Assembly: GCF_027484365.1 (NCBI RefSeq)
Contig: NZ_JAIXTC010000009.1
Span: forward strand, 1 to 64,000
From: Brevundimonas sp.
Lineage (GTDB): Bacteria; Pseudomonadota; Alphaproteobacteria; Caulobacterales; Caulobacteraceae
Direction of reading: 5' to 3'
Length of the DNA: 64,000 nt
Part shown: positions 45,370-55,051 of the stretch, piece by piece
Layout: every line of letters begins with the position of its first letter
Numbering within the stretch: the stretch's first letter is position 1
The notes under the pieces: model-generated
Database searches by the model: none
Told to the model about the DNA's origin: nothing
The model's input: the letters and a program-made list of their open reading frames with translations, nothing else
Position numbers and translations under genes: made by a program

Positions 45370-45463
45370 CTGTTCCGAGGAAGCGGCCGTATAGCCACTC
45401 CACTGCCGGGGGGGAAGCCCATTTTCCCTTGCCCCGAAACTTTTCCCGAGGCTGAGTGGATGC

Positions 45464-45640
45464 ATGACCGAACCGCCCGAGTCCTCCACGCCCGCGCCCG
45501 CCGAAGCAACGCCGCCCGCGGCCCGGACATCGGCGGATATCGAACGGGCGGAACGCACCGCGCGGCTGGCCAGGGCGCTGCGGGACAATCTCAGGCGTCG
45601 CAAGGCGGTTCAGCCGAAGCGGGACAGGCCGGGGAACTAG
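45464..45640 (+). CDS. small hydrophilic protein upstream of murA
   Basis: 58 residues (MTEPPESSTPAPAEATPPAA onward) with a basic C-terminal helix (IERAERTARLARALRDNLRRRKAVQPKRDRPGN). The proline-rich N-terminus and basic tail are typical of a small conserved protein near murA in Caulobacterales. Its function is unknown. It is separated by 116 bp from murA. Confidence 0.62.
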   Translation: MTEPPESSTPAPAEATPPAARTSADIERAERTARLARALRDNLRRRKAVQPKRDRPGN

Positions 45641-45756
45641 GGCGCGGCAACTGAAAGTCATCGAATCGGCGGGAGGCGGCCCTTTCGCGACACGGGGGGA
45701 GCGCGCTAGATAGCCGGCTCGCCGGGACAGTCGATCCTTGCGGCTTCAAGGACGAC

Positions 45757-47061
45757 ATGGACAGCATCACGGTTCACGGCAACGGCCCGCTTCACGGATC
45801 GATTCCGGTCAGCGGGGCCAAGAACTCGGCCATCAAGCTGATGGCGGCGTCGATTCTGACCGACCAGAAGCTTCTGCTGACCAACATGCCGCGCCTCGCC
45901 GATACAAAGTTCCTCGGCCGGCTGCTGCAGCAGTTCGGCATCGCGGTGACCGAGAACGGTTATGGCGCGGAACAGGAGACCCTGTTCGACGCCCGCGAAA
46001 TCACTTCGACCTTCGCTCCCTATGATCTGGTCCGCCAGATGCGGGCCAGCTTCAACGTCCTGGGGCCGCTGCTCGCGCGCACCGGGCAGGCCAAGGTGTC
46101 GCTGCCGGGCGGCTGCACGATCGGGGCGCGACCGGTCGACCTGCACATCGACGCCCTGACGCGCCTCGGGGCGGTGATCGAGCTGGAGGAAGGCTATGTC
46201 TCCGCTACAGCGCCGAAGGGTCTGATCGGGGCCGAGATCGAGTTTCCCTTCGTCTCGGTCGGGGCGACCGAACACACATTGATGGCCGCGACCCTGGCGC
46301 AGGGAACGACGGTGCTGAAGCGCGCCGCGCGGGAGCCTGAGATCGGCGACCTGGCCCGCTGTCTGGTGATGATGGGCGCGAAGATCGAGGGGATCGACAC
46401 CGACACCCTGGTCATTGAAGGCGTGACCTCGCTGAACGGCGGCGAGTGGTCGGTGATCCCGGACCGGATCGAGATGGGCTCCTATGCCTGCGCCGCCGCC
46501 ATGGCGGGAGGCGAGGTCCGACTGACCAACAGTCGGGCCGGGCTGATCACCGCCCTGACCGACCGGATGGTCGAGGCGGGGGTCGAGATCGTCCCGACCG
46601 ACGACGGGGTGATCGTGAAGCGCGATCCGTCGCAGCGTCTGAAAGCCGTCAATGTGGCGACCGAGGTCTATCCGGGGTTCCCGACCGACCTGCAGGCCCA
46701 GTTCATGACCCTGATGACCACGGCCGACGGCCTCAGCGTCATCCACGAGAACATCTTCGAGAACCGGTTCATGCATGCGCCGGAGCTGGCGCGGCTCGGG
46801 GCCGAGATCTCGGTCCATGCGGGCGAGGCCCATGTCACGGGCGTCGAGAAGCTCAAGGGTGCCCCGGTCATGGCCACGGACCTGCGGGCCTCCGTCAGCC
46901 TGGTGATCGCGGGTCTGGTCGCCGAGGGTGAAACCAATATCGGTCGCGTCTATCATCTGGATCGTGGGTTCGAGCGTCTGGAAGAGAAGCTCGGCGCATG
47001 CGGAGCGGATATCCGGCGGGTCAAGGGCCCGCCCGTCGAAGGACCGGGTGATGACCACTGA
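45757..47061 (+). CDS. murA: UDP-N-acetylglucosamine 1-carboxyvinyltransferase
   Basis: 434 residues, first committed step of peptidoglycan synthesis. The opening [34 protein letters not shown] is canonical, the catalytic Cys is 120 in [17 protein letters not shown] (fosfomycin-reactive), and the tail [62 protein letters not shown] is complete. The stop overlaps DUF2948 by 11 bp. Confidence 0.97.
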   Translation: MDSITVHGNGPLHGSIPVSGAKNSAIKLMAASILTDQKLLLTNMPRLADTKFLGRLLQQFGIAVTENGYGAEQETLFDAREITSTFAPYDLVRQMRASFNVLGPLLARTGQAKVSLPGGCTIGARPVDLHIDALTRLGAVIELEEGYVSATAPKGLIGAEIEFPFVSVGATEHTLMAATLAQGTTVLKRAAREPEIGDLARCLVMMGAKIEGIDTDTLVIEGVTSLNGGEWSVIPDRIEMGSYACAAAMAGGEVRLTNSRAGLITALTDRMVEAGVEIVPTDDGVIVKRDPSQRLKAVNVATEVYPGFPTDLQAQFMTLMTTADGLSVIHENIFENRFMHAPELARLGAEISVHAGEAHVTGVEKLKGAPVMATDLRASVSLVIAGLVAEGETNIGRVYHLDRGFERLEEKLGACGADIRRVKGPPVEGPGDDH

Positions 47062-47551
47062 GGCCGTCGAAAGAGACGAACAGGAGGCGATCCGGGCTGC
47101 GAGCAGCGGCGGAGCGAACGAGCCCCTGCGCCTGCTGGCCGAGGACGGCGAGGACCTGGCCATCATCTCGGCGGCCCTTCAGGACGCGATCCTGAGGCCC
47201 GCGGACATCGTTTGGGAGAAGGGCGCGCGGCGTCTGACCATCGAATTGAGCCGGTTCTGCTGGGAATGCGGCGGGACCCGCGTCCGCGCCGCGATGCAGT
47301 TCGGCGACGTGATCTCGGTCAAGAGCCGGGGCCTGCCGAGGCTGCCGGACGCGCCGTTGGAACTGCTGGCGATCCATTTCTTCGAAGGCGAGGCCCCGGG
47401 CGGGCGGGCGATCCTGATGTTCGCCGGGGGCGGGGACCTGAGGGTCGACGTCGAATGCCTGGACGCGGTGGTGACGGACCTGTCGGAACGCTGGCCCGCC
47501 CGGGTCGCGCCGACCCATCTGGACACTCCTCCCAATGGGGCTGAAGCGTGA
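47051..47551 (+). CDS. DUF2948 family protein
   Basis: 166 residues from the ATG at 47051. The family pattern [47 protein letters not shown] is clear. It is soluble and of unknown function, conserved beside murA in many alphaproteobacteria. It overlaps murA by 11 bp and the next gene by 4 bp. Confidence 0.9.
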   Translation: MTTEAVERDEQEAIRAASSGGANEPLRLLAEDGEDLAIISAALQDAILRPADIVWEKGARRLTIELSRFCWECGGTRVRAAMQFGDVISVKSRGLPRLPDAPLELLAIHFFEGEAPGGRAILMFAGGGDLRVDVECLDAVVTDLSERWPARVAPTHLDTPPNGAEA

Positions 47552-48012
47552 GCGATCATCGACTGGCCTCGGTCGACCTGGATGAGGCGACCCTGCCGTC
47601 GGCGACGGCGGAGATCGAGCACGAGCGTCGCGTCGCCATCTTCGACCTGATCGAGAAGAACCTCTTCGAACCCGAAGGTTCCGAGGGCGGCCCCTACGGA
47701 CTGAAACTGTCGCTGCAGGACAACCGGCTGGTCTTCGACATCACCGGCGTCGATTACACCCGCACCTATGCCCTGAGCCTGACGCCGCTGAAGAGCGTGC
47801 TGAAGGACTATCTGATGATCTGCGACAGCTACTATGAGGCGCTGCGTGGATCGTCGGCCAGCCAGATCGAGGCTGTCGACATGGGCCGGCGGGGCCTCCA
47901 CAACGAGGGGGCCGAACTGCTGAAGGCGCGGCTGGACGGCAAGGTCCAGATCGACCACGAGACGGCGCGGCGGCTGTTTACGCTGGTCTGCGCACTTTAT
48001 CGCCGCGGGTAG
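47548..48012 (+). CDS. UPF0262 family protein
   Basis: 154 residues from GTG 47548. The family signature is [65 protein letters not shown]. Alphaproteobacterial conserved protein without assigned function. The start overlaps the preceding stop (GTGA). Confidence 0.9.
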   Translation: MSDHRLASVDLDEATLPSATAEIEHERRVAIFDLIEKNLFEPEGSEGGPYGLKLSLQDNRLVFDITGVDYTRTYALSLTPLKSVLKDYLMICDSYYEALRGSSASQIEAVDMGRRGLHNEGAELLKARLDGKVQIDHETARRLFTLVCALYRRG

Positions 48013-48014
48013 TT

Positions 48015-48049
48015 TTCTCCTCCCTGTCGCGAAGCGATGGGGAGGAGAA
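48015..48049. repeat. hairpin downstream of UPF0262
   Basis: TTCTCCTCCC / GGGAGGAGAA arms with an inner TCGC/GCGA stem. There is no downstream T-run on the plus strand, so it may stabilise the mRNA end rather than terminate. Confidence 0.45.
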
Positions 48050-48151
48050 CTCGACTAACGCGCGGATTTCGTGCATTAGCGCCGACTTCTTACGGCTCGC
48101 GCTTTCGTCCGGCGCGGGCCTTGATTCGTATTCAAGGGCGCGAGAGGCCGC

Positions 48152-48370
48152 ATGGCTAAGGAAGAACTGCTCGAGTTTCCCGGTACGGTCAGCGAACTGC
48201 TGCCGAACGCCACGTTCCGCGTGACGCTCGAGAACGATCACGAGATCATCGCCCACACCGCCGGCAAGATGCGCAAGAACCGCATCCGCGTGCTGGCCGG
48301 GGACAAGGTCCTGGTCGAGATGACGCCCTATGACCTGACCAAGGGCCGCATCACCTATCGCTTCAAGTAA
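48152..48370 (+). CDS. infA: translation initiation factor IF-1
   Basis: 72 residues, full-length S1-like OB fold ([72 protein letters not shown]). Binds the ribosomal A site during initiation. It starts a second cluster with maf, a ribonuclease and yacG. Confidence 0.98.
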   Translation: MAKEELLEFPGTVSELLPNATFRVTLENDHEIIAHTAGKMRKNRIRVLAGDKVLVEMTPYDLTKGRITYRFK

Positions 48371-48379
48371 GGGCCTGGG

Positions 48380-48958
48380 GTGAACCCCAAGCCGGAACTG
48401 GTGCTGGCCTCGGCCAGCCCGCGCCGCATCGAACTGCTGGCGCTGATCGGGATCATCCCCGATCGTATCGATCCCGCCGACATCGACGAGACCCCGCTGA
48501 AGGACGAGACGCCTTCGCGGCTTGCCGTCCGGCTGGCCCGGACCAAGGCGCTGACGATCGCCGCGCGGACGCCGGACGCCGTCGTGCTGGCCGCGGATAC
48601 GGTGGTGGCCGTGGGACGTCGCCTGCTGGAAAAACCCGTCGATGCGGCGGAGGCGGAGAAATTCCTGCGTCTGCTGTCGGGCCGGAACCATCGGGTCTTC
48701 ACCGGTGTGGCCGTGGCGACCGGCGAGACGGTGCGGCATCGGGTCGTGGACACCCGCGTGGCCATTAAACGCCTGTCGGACGCCGAGATCTCCGACTACG
48801 TCGCCGGCGGTGACTGGAAGGGCAAGGCCGGGGGCTATGGCATCCAGGGGCCGGCGGCGGCCTTCGTGCTGAAGATCATCGGCAGCCATCCGGCCGTGAT
48901 GGGCCTGCCCCTGCCCGAGACGGTCAACCTGCTGGCGGGCGCCGGCTGGCGCAAATGA
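48380..48958 (+). CDS. maf: Maf nucleotide pyrophosphatase
   Basis: 192 residues, GTG start. The Maf opening LVLASASPRRIELLALIGI and VVLAADTVVAVGRRLLEKPVD are conserved, followed by GRNHRVFTGVAV and GDWKGKAGGYGIQGPAAAFV. Predicted to hydrolyse modified or canonical NTPs and restrain septation or mutagenesis. It overlaps the next gene by 4 bp (ATGA). Confidence 0.94.
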   Translation: MNPKPELVLASASPRRIELLALIGIIPDRIDPADIDETPLKDETPSRLAVRLARTKALTIAARTPDAVVLAADTVVAVGRRLLEKPVDAAEAEKFLRLLSGRNHRVFTGVAVATGETVRHRVVDTRVAIKRLSDAEISDYVAGGDWKGKAGGYGIQGPAAAFVLKIIGSHPAVMGLPLPETVNLLAGAGWRK

Positions 48959-49986
48959 GCGGGGTCGAGGTCTTCCTGGACGACACGCCGGGCGAGATCC
49001 GGGGAATCGTGGCGCGGGACGGACGGTTCGAACGGCTGATCATCCACAGGGAGGACGATCCGCCGCAGCACCGGCTGGGCGCCCGGGTCGTCGGACGGGT
49101 GATCGAGGCCGACGCCGCCTTCCGGGCCGTCTTCGTCGATCTGGGGTGCGACGGGCCCTCGGGCTTCCTGCCGCTGGGCAAGGGCGAGAGCCTGCGGGCG
49201 GGCGAGATTATCGAGGTCGAGGTGACGGCCGAACGGCGCGAGGCCAAGGGGCCGGCGCTGAAACGACTGGGGGCAGGGGAGGGCAGGCCCCGTCTGCTCG
49301 CTGCCGGGCCCGATGTCGCCGAACGCCTGCGACTCCTCGCGCCGGGCTTGTCGCCGATCACCGGCGTCGAGGCGATTCAGGCGAGCCGGGAGGCCGAGGA
49401 AGACGCCCTCAATCCAGGCGAAGTGTTCGCCGACCGGGCGCTGGACCTGGCGGTGCAGCGGACGCGGGCACTGATCGCCGTGGACATCGACTATACGCAC
49501 CTTCCGGGGCGGGACGCGCGCAAGGGCAGGGCCCAGGCCAATCGTCTCGGCCTTATGCACGCCGCCCGGATGATCCGGCTGAGGGGGTGGGGCGGGCTGG
49601 TCGCCGTCGACCTCGTCGGGACCGCTCTGGACCCGGCCCAGATCACGGAGATGGCCAGGGCGGCCTTTGCCGGCGACGACGCGACCCTCGGGCCGCTGAG
49701 CCGGTTCGGCCTGTTGCAGCTGGCCCTGCCGTGGCGGTCCCGGCCGGTGGAGGAGATTCTGCTGGACGCCGGCCGGCGACGCGCGCCGGCGACGCGGGCG
49801 ATCGATGTCGCGCGGTCTCTGAGGCACAGGATGCTGTCGGACACGACCGCCCCGCGGTTCACGGCCCGGTGCGCGCCCGAGGACGCCGCAGCCTCGGCAT
49901 CGCTGGTCGCACGCCTCGGTCCGCGCGCAGGGGTTAAGGCGGACCCGGCGGTCGCACCCGGGCGTTTCACCGTCGAGGAGGGCTGA
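48955..49986 (+). CDS. ribonuclease E/G-family protein (short, RNase G-like)
   Basis: 343 residues, shorter than typical RNase G (about 490). An S1-like region (HRLGARVVGRVIEADAAFRAVFVDLGCDGPSGFLP) and the catalytic-type segment (VDIDYTHLPGRDARKGRAQANRLGLMHAARMIRLRGWGGLVAVDLVG) are visible. The family's catalytic Asp is in VDIDY or VAVDLV. The zinc-link Cys pair is lacking. It is likely a reduced RNase G-like enzyme acting on RNA 5' ends. Coupled to maf and yacG. Confidence 0.82.
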   Translation: MSGVEVFLDDTPGEIRGIVARDGRFERLIIHREDDPPQHRLGARVVGRVIEADAAFRAVFVDLGCDGPSGFLPLGKGESLRAGEIIEVEVTAERREAKGPALKRLGAGEGRPRLLAAGPDVAERLRLLAPGLSPITGVEAIQASREAEEDALNPGEVFADRALDLAVQRTRALIAVDIDYTHLPGRDARKGRAQANRLGLMHAARMIRLRGWGGLVAVDLVGTALDPAQITEMARAAFAGDDATLGPLSRFGLLQLALPWRSRPVEEILLDAGRRRAPATRAIDVARSLRHRMLSDTTAPRFTARCAPEDAAASASLVARLGPRAGVKADPAVAPGRFTVEEG

Positions 49987-49990
49987 ACGA

Positions 49991-50158
49991 ATGGCGACCT
50001 GTCCAATCTGTCGCAGGAATCCGACCGTCGAGGCCTACAGGCCCTTCTGTTCGAAGCGGTGCGCCGATGTGGATCTGCAGCGCTGGCTGGTGGGGGCCTA
50101 TGTCCTGCCTGACACCGACGAGGGCGTCCCCGACGCCGATCCTGAAAACGAAGACTGA
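49991..50158 (+). CDS. yacG: DNA gyrase inhibitor / zinc protein YacG
   Basis: 55 residues with the zinc motif MATCPICRRNP and FCSKRCADVDLQRWLVGAY (C-X2-C, C-X3-C), then an acidic tail. YacG binds GyrB. It starts five bases after the ribonuclease gene. Confidence 0.92.
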   Translation: MATCPICRRNPTVEAYRPFCSKRCADVDLQRWLVGAYVLPDTDEGVPDADPENED

Positions 50159-50221
50159 TCCTGCTCTGGACACCCCGTTTCGGCTCGCCTATAGACCCGC
50201 CTCTCGCGTTTCCGCGCGGGC

Positions 50222-50297
50222 GCCTGGATAGCTCAGCTGGTAGAGCAATGGATTGAAAATCCATGTGTCGGTGGTTCGAACCCGCCTCCAGGCACCA
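50222..50297 (+). tRNA. tRNA-Phe(GAA)
   Basis: 76 nt, acceptor GCCTGGA/TCCAGGC, discriminator A, encoded CCA, anticodon loop TTGAAAA (anticodon GAA), T-loop GTTCGAA. Confidence 0.96.
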
Positions 50298-50820
50298 TTC
50301 CCTTTTCCCCCAAATCAGACTCTTCGTCCGCCCGGTGGGCTCCGTGATGCACGGGACCGCATAGACTCCCGATCCCGGCTGCTGGACCGCCGGAATCCGC
50401 GTGTTTGACAGGCCATTCCCAAACGTAAGCCTGTCATGCCTGTTTGGCATCGGCGGGGTCGATTAACCTAACGCCGAAATGCAGCAGTGGTAAGACATTG
50501 CGGGGTTTTGGGTCGGGGGCTCGCTTGCGGGGCGAAAAGCACCTCTGAAGCCTTGACGCTCTGTTATCGGTTCGCCAAAGGAGCTTGACCGCTTTCTTTG
50601 CGTGAGCGGCCGAACGCCCCGTGAGCATCGTGCTCAAAGGCTTCGACCAACCCGCCGATGGGCGCCCTCGGGCAACCGGATGCGACAGAAGGCGTTCCGT
50701 CGTTGGCCATCCTGGCCGGCCGGCGGGACAAAACCGTTTTCATAGAGGGCGGAGCGCCCCTGACGCGCTCCGTTCCTTGGGTTCCACGAGTCAGACCAAA
50801 AAAGCAGGAACTGGCGACAC
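50298..50820. other. 523-bp spacer upstream of exbB
   Basis: No gene is seen. A TTGACA-like hexamer near 50404 (TTTGACAGG) could be a -35 element, and the stretch presumably carries the exbB promoter. No clear Fur-type inverted repeat was recognised. Confidence 0.35.
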
Positions 50821-51717
50821 ATGATTAAGACCAACACCCTTCTCGCCCTGGCCGGCGCCGCCGTCCTGATGGCGGGCTCGCCGGCTCTGGCGCAAGCCCC
50901 GGCAGCCCCTGACGCGACCGCGGCTCCTGCCGCCGCCGCTCCGGCCACCGCCGCCCCGGCTCCGGCCGCTCCCGCTGCCGAAGCCGATCCGGAATCGGTC
51001 GGCGACGCCGTCTCCGGCGGCCACGGTTCGGGCGGCATCACGCCGATCTCGATGTTCCTGGAAGCCGGCATCGTCGTTAAGATCGTCATGATCGGCCTGC
51101 TGCTGGCCTCGATCTTCTCCTGGACCCTGCTGCTCATCAAACTGATCGAGTTCGGCGGCCTGAACCGCAAGACCGACCAGTTCCTGGAAGCCTTCCGCGG
51201 CGCCCGGACGATCGCTGACATGCGTCGCGTGTCGACGTCCGACGAGTTCGACGGCAACCCGCTGGCCGACATGGCCGCCGCGGCCACCGAAGAAATCGAA
51301 CTGTCCCGCCAGGCAGGCCTGAACATCCATGGCGACCACAGCGACTCGGCCCTGCTGCGCGCTCAGCAAGCCGTCGCCGCTGTCCAGGCCGGCCTTGCCG
51401 CTCGCCTCTCGGGCGGTCAGCAGTTCCTCGCCTCGACCGGTTCGACCGGCCCGTTCGTGGGTCTGTTCGGCACCGTTTACGGCATCATGAACTCCTTCAT
51501 CGGTATCGCCCAGTCGAACACGACCAACCTGGCCGTCGTCGCCCCGGGTATCGCTGAAGCCCTGCTCGCCACCGGTATCGGCCTGTTCGCCGCTATCCCG
51601 GCCGTTATCTTCTACAACTACTTCAACACCCGCATCTCGGCTTACGGCACCCGTTCGGACGGCTTCAACGCTGAGCTGATCAACGCCATCTCGCGTCAAC
51701 TCGACAAGGGAGCGTAA
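50821..51717 (+). CDS. exbB: TonB-system energiser ExbB (MotA/TolQ/ExbB proton channel)
   Basis: 298 residues. A cleavable signal peptide (MIKTNTLLALAGAAVLMAGSPALAQA) and an Ala/Pro linker precede three membrane helices: MFLEAGIVVKIVMIGLLLASIFSWTLLLI, then GPFVGLFGTVYGIMNSFIGIAQ and VAPGIAEALLATGIGLFAAIPAVIFYNYF, the conserved MotA/TolQ/ExbB core. It powers outer-membrane transport with ExbD and TonB. The start is supported by the downstream operon spacing. Confidence 0.96.
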   Translation: MIKTNTLLALAGAAVLMAGSPALAQAPAAPDATAAPAAAAPATAAPAPAAPAAEADPESVGDAVSGGHGSGGITPISMFLEAGIVVKIVMIGLLLASIFSWTLLLIKLIEFGGLNRKTDQFLEAFRGARTIADMRRVSTSDEFDGNPLADMAAAATEEIELSRQAGLNIHGDHSDSALLRAQQAVAAVQAGLAARLSGGQQFLASTGSTGPFVGLFGTVYGIMNSFIGIAQSNTTNLAVVAPGIAEALLATGIGLFAAIPAVIFYNYFNTRISAYGTRSDGFNAELINAISRQLDKGA

Positions 51718-51722
51718 GACGG

Positions 51723-52160
51723 ATGGCCGCCAAACTTTCAGGCGGCGGCGGCGGGAAGTATCACGTCGAGCAGAACAGCGATATCAACGTTACGCCTTTC
51801 GTTGATATCATGCTGGTCCTCCTCATCATCTTCATGGTGGCAGCCCCGCTCGCCACCGTGTCGGTGGAGGTGAAACTTCCGACCGCGGTCGCACCGCCCC
51901 AGGAGAATCCGCCGAAGCCGGTGTTCATCTCCATCCAGAACGATGGCGACGTCTTCATCGGTGACGGACGCAGCAGCCCTGAACAGCTCGGGGACGACCT
52001 GCGGCGCCTGATCCGGACCCGTAACCCGGAGGAAGAGCGCATCTTCATCCGCGGCGACCAGCAGACCCGCTACGGTGACTTCATGCAGGTCATGAACGCC
52101 CTGCAGGACAACGGCTTCTATTCCGTCGCCCTGGTCGGCGAAGACAACTCGCCGCAGTAG
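51723..52160 (+). CDS. exbD: biopolymer transport protein ExbD
   Basis: 145 residues. One N-terminal membrane helix (INVTPFVDIMLVLLIIFMVAAPLATVSVEVKLP) carries the proton-conducting Asp, followed by a periplasmic domain with FISIQNDGDVFIGDG and RIFIRGDQQTRYGDFMQVMNALQDNGFYSVALVGED. It begins five bases after exbB. Confidence 0.96.
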   Translation: MAAKLSGGGGGKYHVEQNSDINVTPFVDIMLVLLIIFMVAAPLATVSVEVKLPTAVAPPQENPPKPVFISIQNDGDVFIGDGRSSPEQLGDDLRRLIRTRNPEEERIFIRGDQQTRYGDFMQVMNALQDNGFYSVALVGEDNSPQ

Positions 52161-52168
52161 GTCCGGAC

Positions 52169-52888
52169 ATGACAGACGCACCCGTTGAGTATCATCGCAG
52201 CCGCTATGACGCCCCTCGCAAGAAGGGCTTCATGGGGGTCTCCCCCGGCGTTTGGCTGATCGCCCTCGGAACGGTCACCGTTCTGTTCGCGATCATGATC
52301 TTCTACCTTCAGAAGACCAAGTTCGAACTCCGCATCCAGGAGTATTCGGACGACGCCGTGGACGTCGAGATCGTTGAACCGATCCCGCCGCCCCCGCCGC
52401 CGCCGCCGCCTCCGCCTCCGCCGGACACCCCGCCGCCGCCCAAGCTGCAGGTCCGTCCGCCGGTGATCAACACCCAAGCGCCTCCGCCGCCGATCACCCT
52501 TCCGATCGAGCCGACGAAGAAGGAAGACCGGGTCGAGTATCGGGGTCCCCCCGTCATCGTCCCCGGACCGCCGCCGCCGCCGGCCCCGCCGGCTCCGGTT
52601 CGCCCGCCGGTGATCACCAACCCGAGCTGGGCCTCGCAGCCTCGCCCGCAATACCCCGATCGCGCTCTCGAGCGCGGCCTGTCGGGCAGCGCGGATCTGA
52701 GCTGCACGGTCAACCCGAACGGCAGCGTCTCCGGATGCTCGGTCGTCTCGGAAACGCCGTCGGGCGCCGGCTTCGGTCGCGCCGCCCTGGCTGCCGCCCG
52801 CAGCGCCCGTCTGTCGCCCCGTTCGGTCGACGGCGTGGCCACCGGGGGTACGGTTCGCTTCACCGTCAGGTTCAACCTGCCGGACTAG
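52169..52888 (+). CDS. tonB: TonB-family energy transducer
   Basis: 239 residues: N-terminal membrane helix (GVWLIALGTVTVLFAIMIFYLQ), a proline-rich periplasmic spacer with an 11-plus proline run, and a C-terminal TonB domain (QPRPQYPDRALERGLSGSADLSCTVNPNGSVSGCSVVSETPSGAGFGRAALAAARSARLSPRS). It links the inner-membrane ExbBD motor to outer-membrane receptors. It starts nine bases after exbD and is followed by a terminator. Confidence 0.95.
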   Translation: MTDAPVEYHRSRYDAPRKKGFMGVSPGVWLIALGTVTVLFAIMIFYLQKTKFELRIQEYSDDAVDVEIVEPIPPPPPPPPPPPPPDTPPPPKLQVRPPVINTQAPPPPITLPIEPTKKEDRVEYRGPPVIVPGPPPPPAPPAPVRPPVITNPSWASQPRPQYPDRALERGLSGSADLSCTVNPNGSVSGCSVVSETPSGAGFGRAALAAARSARLSPRSVDGVATGGTVRFTVRFNLPD

Positions 52889-52917
52889 GACATGGCCCGG
52901 AAACGGACCAGGGAAGA

Positions 52918-52946
52918 CGCCCCGAGGGAAACCTCGGGGCGTTTTT
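52918..52946 (+). terminator. terminator after exbB-exbD-tonB
   Basis: Ten-pair stem CGCCCCGAGG / CCTCGGGGCG with GAAA loop (52918-52941) and TTTTT. Confidence 0.92.
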
Positions 52947-53073
52947 CGTTGCCGGATGGCTTGCAGGTGTCAAAGCGGCCTTGATCGCCGCTCGTGGCGC
53001 CGCTAGACAACGCCCCTCGCGTCGCCCTTCCCCGGTTCGATCCTCCGATCGGCCGACAATCGGGGCGCGCTGT

Positions 53074-53150
53074 GCCGCCTTAGCTCAGTTGGTTAGAGCG
53101 CCGGTTTGTGGAACCGGAGGTCCTCAGTTCAAGCCTGAGAGGCGGTACCA
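53074..53150 (+). tRNA. tRNA-His(GTG), alphaproteobacterial form without G-1
   Basis: 77 nt. Acceptor GCCGCCT/AGGCGGT has a G1.U72 pair, discriminator A73 and encoded CCA. Anticodon loop TTGTGGA (anticodon GTG). The base before position 1 is T (53073), so the near-universal G-1 is not encoded. This is the known divergent tRNA-His of a subset of alphaproteobacteria that includes Caulobacter. Confidence 0.94.
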
Positions 53151-53167
53151 TTCTCACCCTTCGATCG

Positions 53168-54934
53168 TCAGGCCACGACGGGTTCGGGCTCGTCCTGATC
53201 CAGCGGTGATGCGGTGACGTCGGGCCGCTGGCGAAGGGTTTCGATCGGCCCCTCCAGCTTCGACAGTGCGCTGATCGCCGCGGCATGGCCGGTCGCGACC
53301 ACAGGTTCGTAGACCTTCCAGTCGCGGATGTCGGAGCCCTCGGGTTCCGGCAGGATCAGGAGGTCGGCCTCTGCCCGCGAACTGATCATGTCAGCGTCCG
53401 TGGTGATGGTGGCCGAGCGCATCAGCACCGAGACGATCGGCGGACCCTTCTTCCACGCGCCCGAGACGATCCAGCGCCACCAGGACGGCGGATTGGCCAG
53501 GGTCGCAGGATCCACGCCGCGCATCTGGGACATGTCGACGCCGACGATGGGGCCGGCGTTCAGCTGGCGCATGACGTCGGTCGGGAAGTTCTTGATCACC
53601 GCGCCGTCCACCAGCACCTGGCCGTCGATCACGACCGGCGGCATGACGCCGGGGATGGAGATGGAGGCGCGCATGGCCCGCCGCAGCAGACCCCGACGGT
53701 GCACTTCGATCCGGCCGCTGGTCAGGTTCGAGGAGACGGCGAAGAAGGGCAGGGGCATGTCGGCGATGTCGATCTCGCCATAGGCGTCCTGGAGCAGCCC
53801 GGCGACCTTGCCGGCGTGGGTCATGGCGATCATCGGGAAGGCGAGATCCGACAGGGGGTCCGAGCGGACGAAGGCGGTGCGGATGCGGGCGTCGAGCTCA
53901 TCATCGGTCCAGCCCAGGGCCGGACCGGCGGCGATGACGGCGCCCATCGAAGAGCCGCCGAGGAAGTCGAACCGCACCCCGGCTTCGTGGAGGGCCCGCA
54001 CAGCGCCGATATGGGCGTAGGCGCGGGCGCCGCCGCCGGAGAGGACGAGGCCGACGGCCGTGCCGGTGACGATCCGGGCGATCCGGGCCGCATCGGCGGC
54101 GTCGCCCTCGATGGCGTGGAACCAGCGACCCGGGTTGATCTTGTCCAGCCAGACGGCGGTATTTGCCGGACGGCGCATGCGCGGATCGCGCAGCAGGATC
54201 AGATCGGTGAACTGCTGCAGGCCGTGCGCCGTTCGGATCGGAATGTTGGATGGGGGAGCGGTCAGGGCGTCGCCGACCAGGAACAGTCGGTCCACCTGGC
54301 GGGCGCAGAGGTTGGCCCAGGACGGCTCGTCCAGCTCGGCGACATAGAGGACGAAGTCATGGGTGTCCTCCATGCGCGAGAACCATTCGGAGACCGAGGA
54401 CAGGGCCGAATGGTCGATGACCTGACAGGTCTTGCCCTGCGCCTCCACAGCCGCGGCGACGCGGTCGACAAAGGGGCGGATGGGGCGGCCGCGCACGGAG
54501 ATGAAGCCGAAGACGCTGGGTTCGGTGACGCCCGGCGCGCGCTCGCGGGCCCGATGCAGCATCAGCCGCGACAACTCGATCATCACCTCGGGCTGGGTGC
54601 GAACGGCTTCGAAGAAGACCTCGCGCGGCAGGGCGAGGATCTCGGAGTCGCGCAGGGCCACGACGCTGGCCGAATGGGGGGTGCCGGCGATCAGGGCCAT
54701 CTCGCCGACGGGCTCGCCCGGCTTGATGACGCCGAGGAACTGGGGCGGCTGGTCGTCGTCCTGGCGGAAGACGCCGAGCCGGCCCGAACGAACGAGATAG
54801 AGACTGTCGGGCTCGTCTCCGGCCGAGAACAGCAGCTCTCCGCCGGTCAGGGCGAACCAGCTGGCCCGGGTGTTCTGGTCCTCGAAAACCCGCGCCAGCG
54901 CCGCTTCGAGATTGTCGTGGCGGGATGTGCTCAT
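53168..54934 (-). CDS. cyclic-nucleotide-binding domain plus patatin-like esterase (NTE/RssA family)
   Basis: 588 residues. A cNMP-binding domain (about 20-130: LLFSAGDEPDSLYLVRSGRLGVFRQDD, PVGEMALIAGTPHSASVVALRDSEILALPREVF), a middle region, and a C-terminal patatin domain (VGLVLSGGGARAYAHIGAVRALHEAGV, GGSSMGAVIAAG nucleophile Ser, LVDGAVIKNFPTDVM with catalytic Asp). The order matches neuropathy-target-esterase-like lysophospholipases. It lies directly after tRNA-His in opposite orientation. Phospholipid esterase activity is inferred. Confidence 0.91.
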   Translation of the reverse strand: MSTSRHDNLEAALARVFEDQNTRASWFALTGGELLFSAGDEPDSLYLVRSGRLGVFRQDDDQPPQFLGVIKPGEPVGEMALIAGTPHSASVVALRDSEILALPREVFFEAVRTQPEVMIELSRLMLHRARERAPGVTEPSVFGFISVRGRPIRPFVDRVAAAVEAQGKTCQVIDHSALSSVSEWFSRMEDTHDFVLYVAELDEPSWANLCARQVDRLFLVGDALTAPPSNIPIRTAHGLQQFTDLILLRDPRMRRPANTAVWLDKINPGRWFHAIEGDAADAARIARIVTGTAVGLVLSGGGARAYAHIGAVRALHEAGVRFDFLGGSSMGAVIAAGPALGWTDDELDARIRTAFVRSDPLSDLAFPMIAMTHAGKVAGLLQDAYGEIDIADMPLPFFAVSSNLTSGRIEVHRRGLLRRAMRASISIPGVMPPVVIDGQVLVDGAVIKNFPTDVMRQLNAGPIVGVDMSQMRGVDPATLANPPSWWRWIVSGAWKKGPPIVSVLMRSATITTDADMISSRAEADLLILPEPEGSDIRDWKVYEPVVATGHAAAISALSKLEGPIETLRQRPDVTASPLDQDEPEPVVA

Positions 54935-55051
54935 GCGGGTATCGTCGCCGTGGCTGGCGGCCGGACCAGGCCGGTCGGTGGGACTGGATTAACGGCGGTT
55001 TGGGGCGGGGGGCAAGAGGGAGTTCCCTCTCCCTCCGGGAGAGGGATAGGC

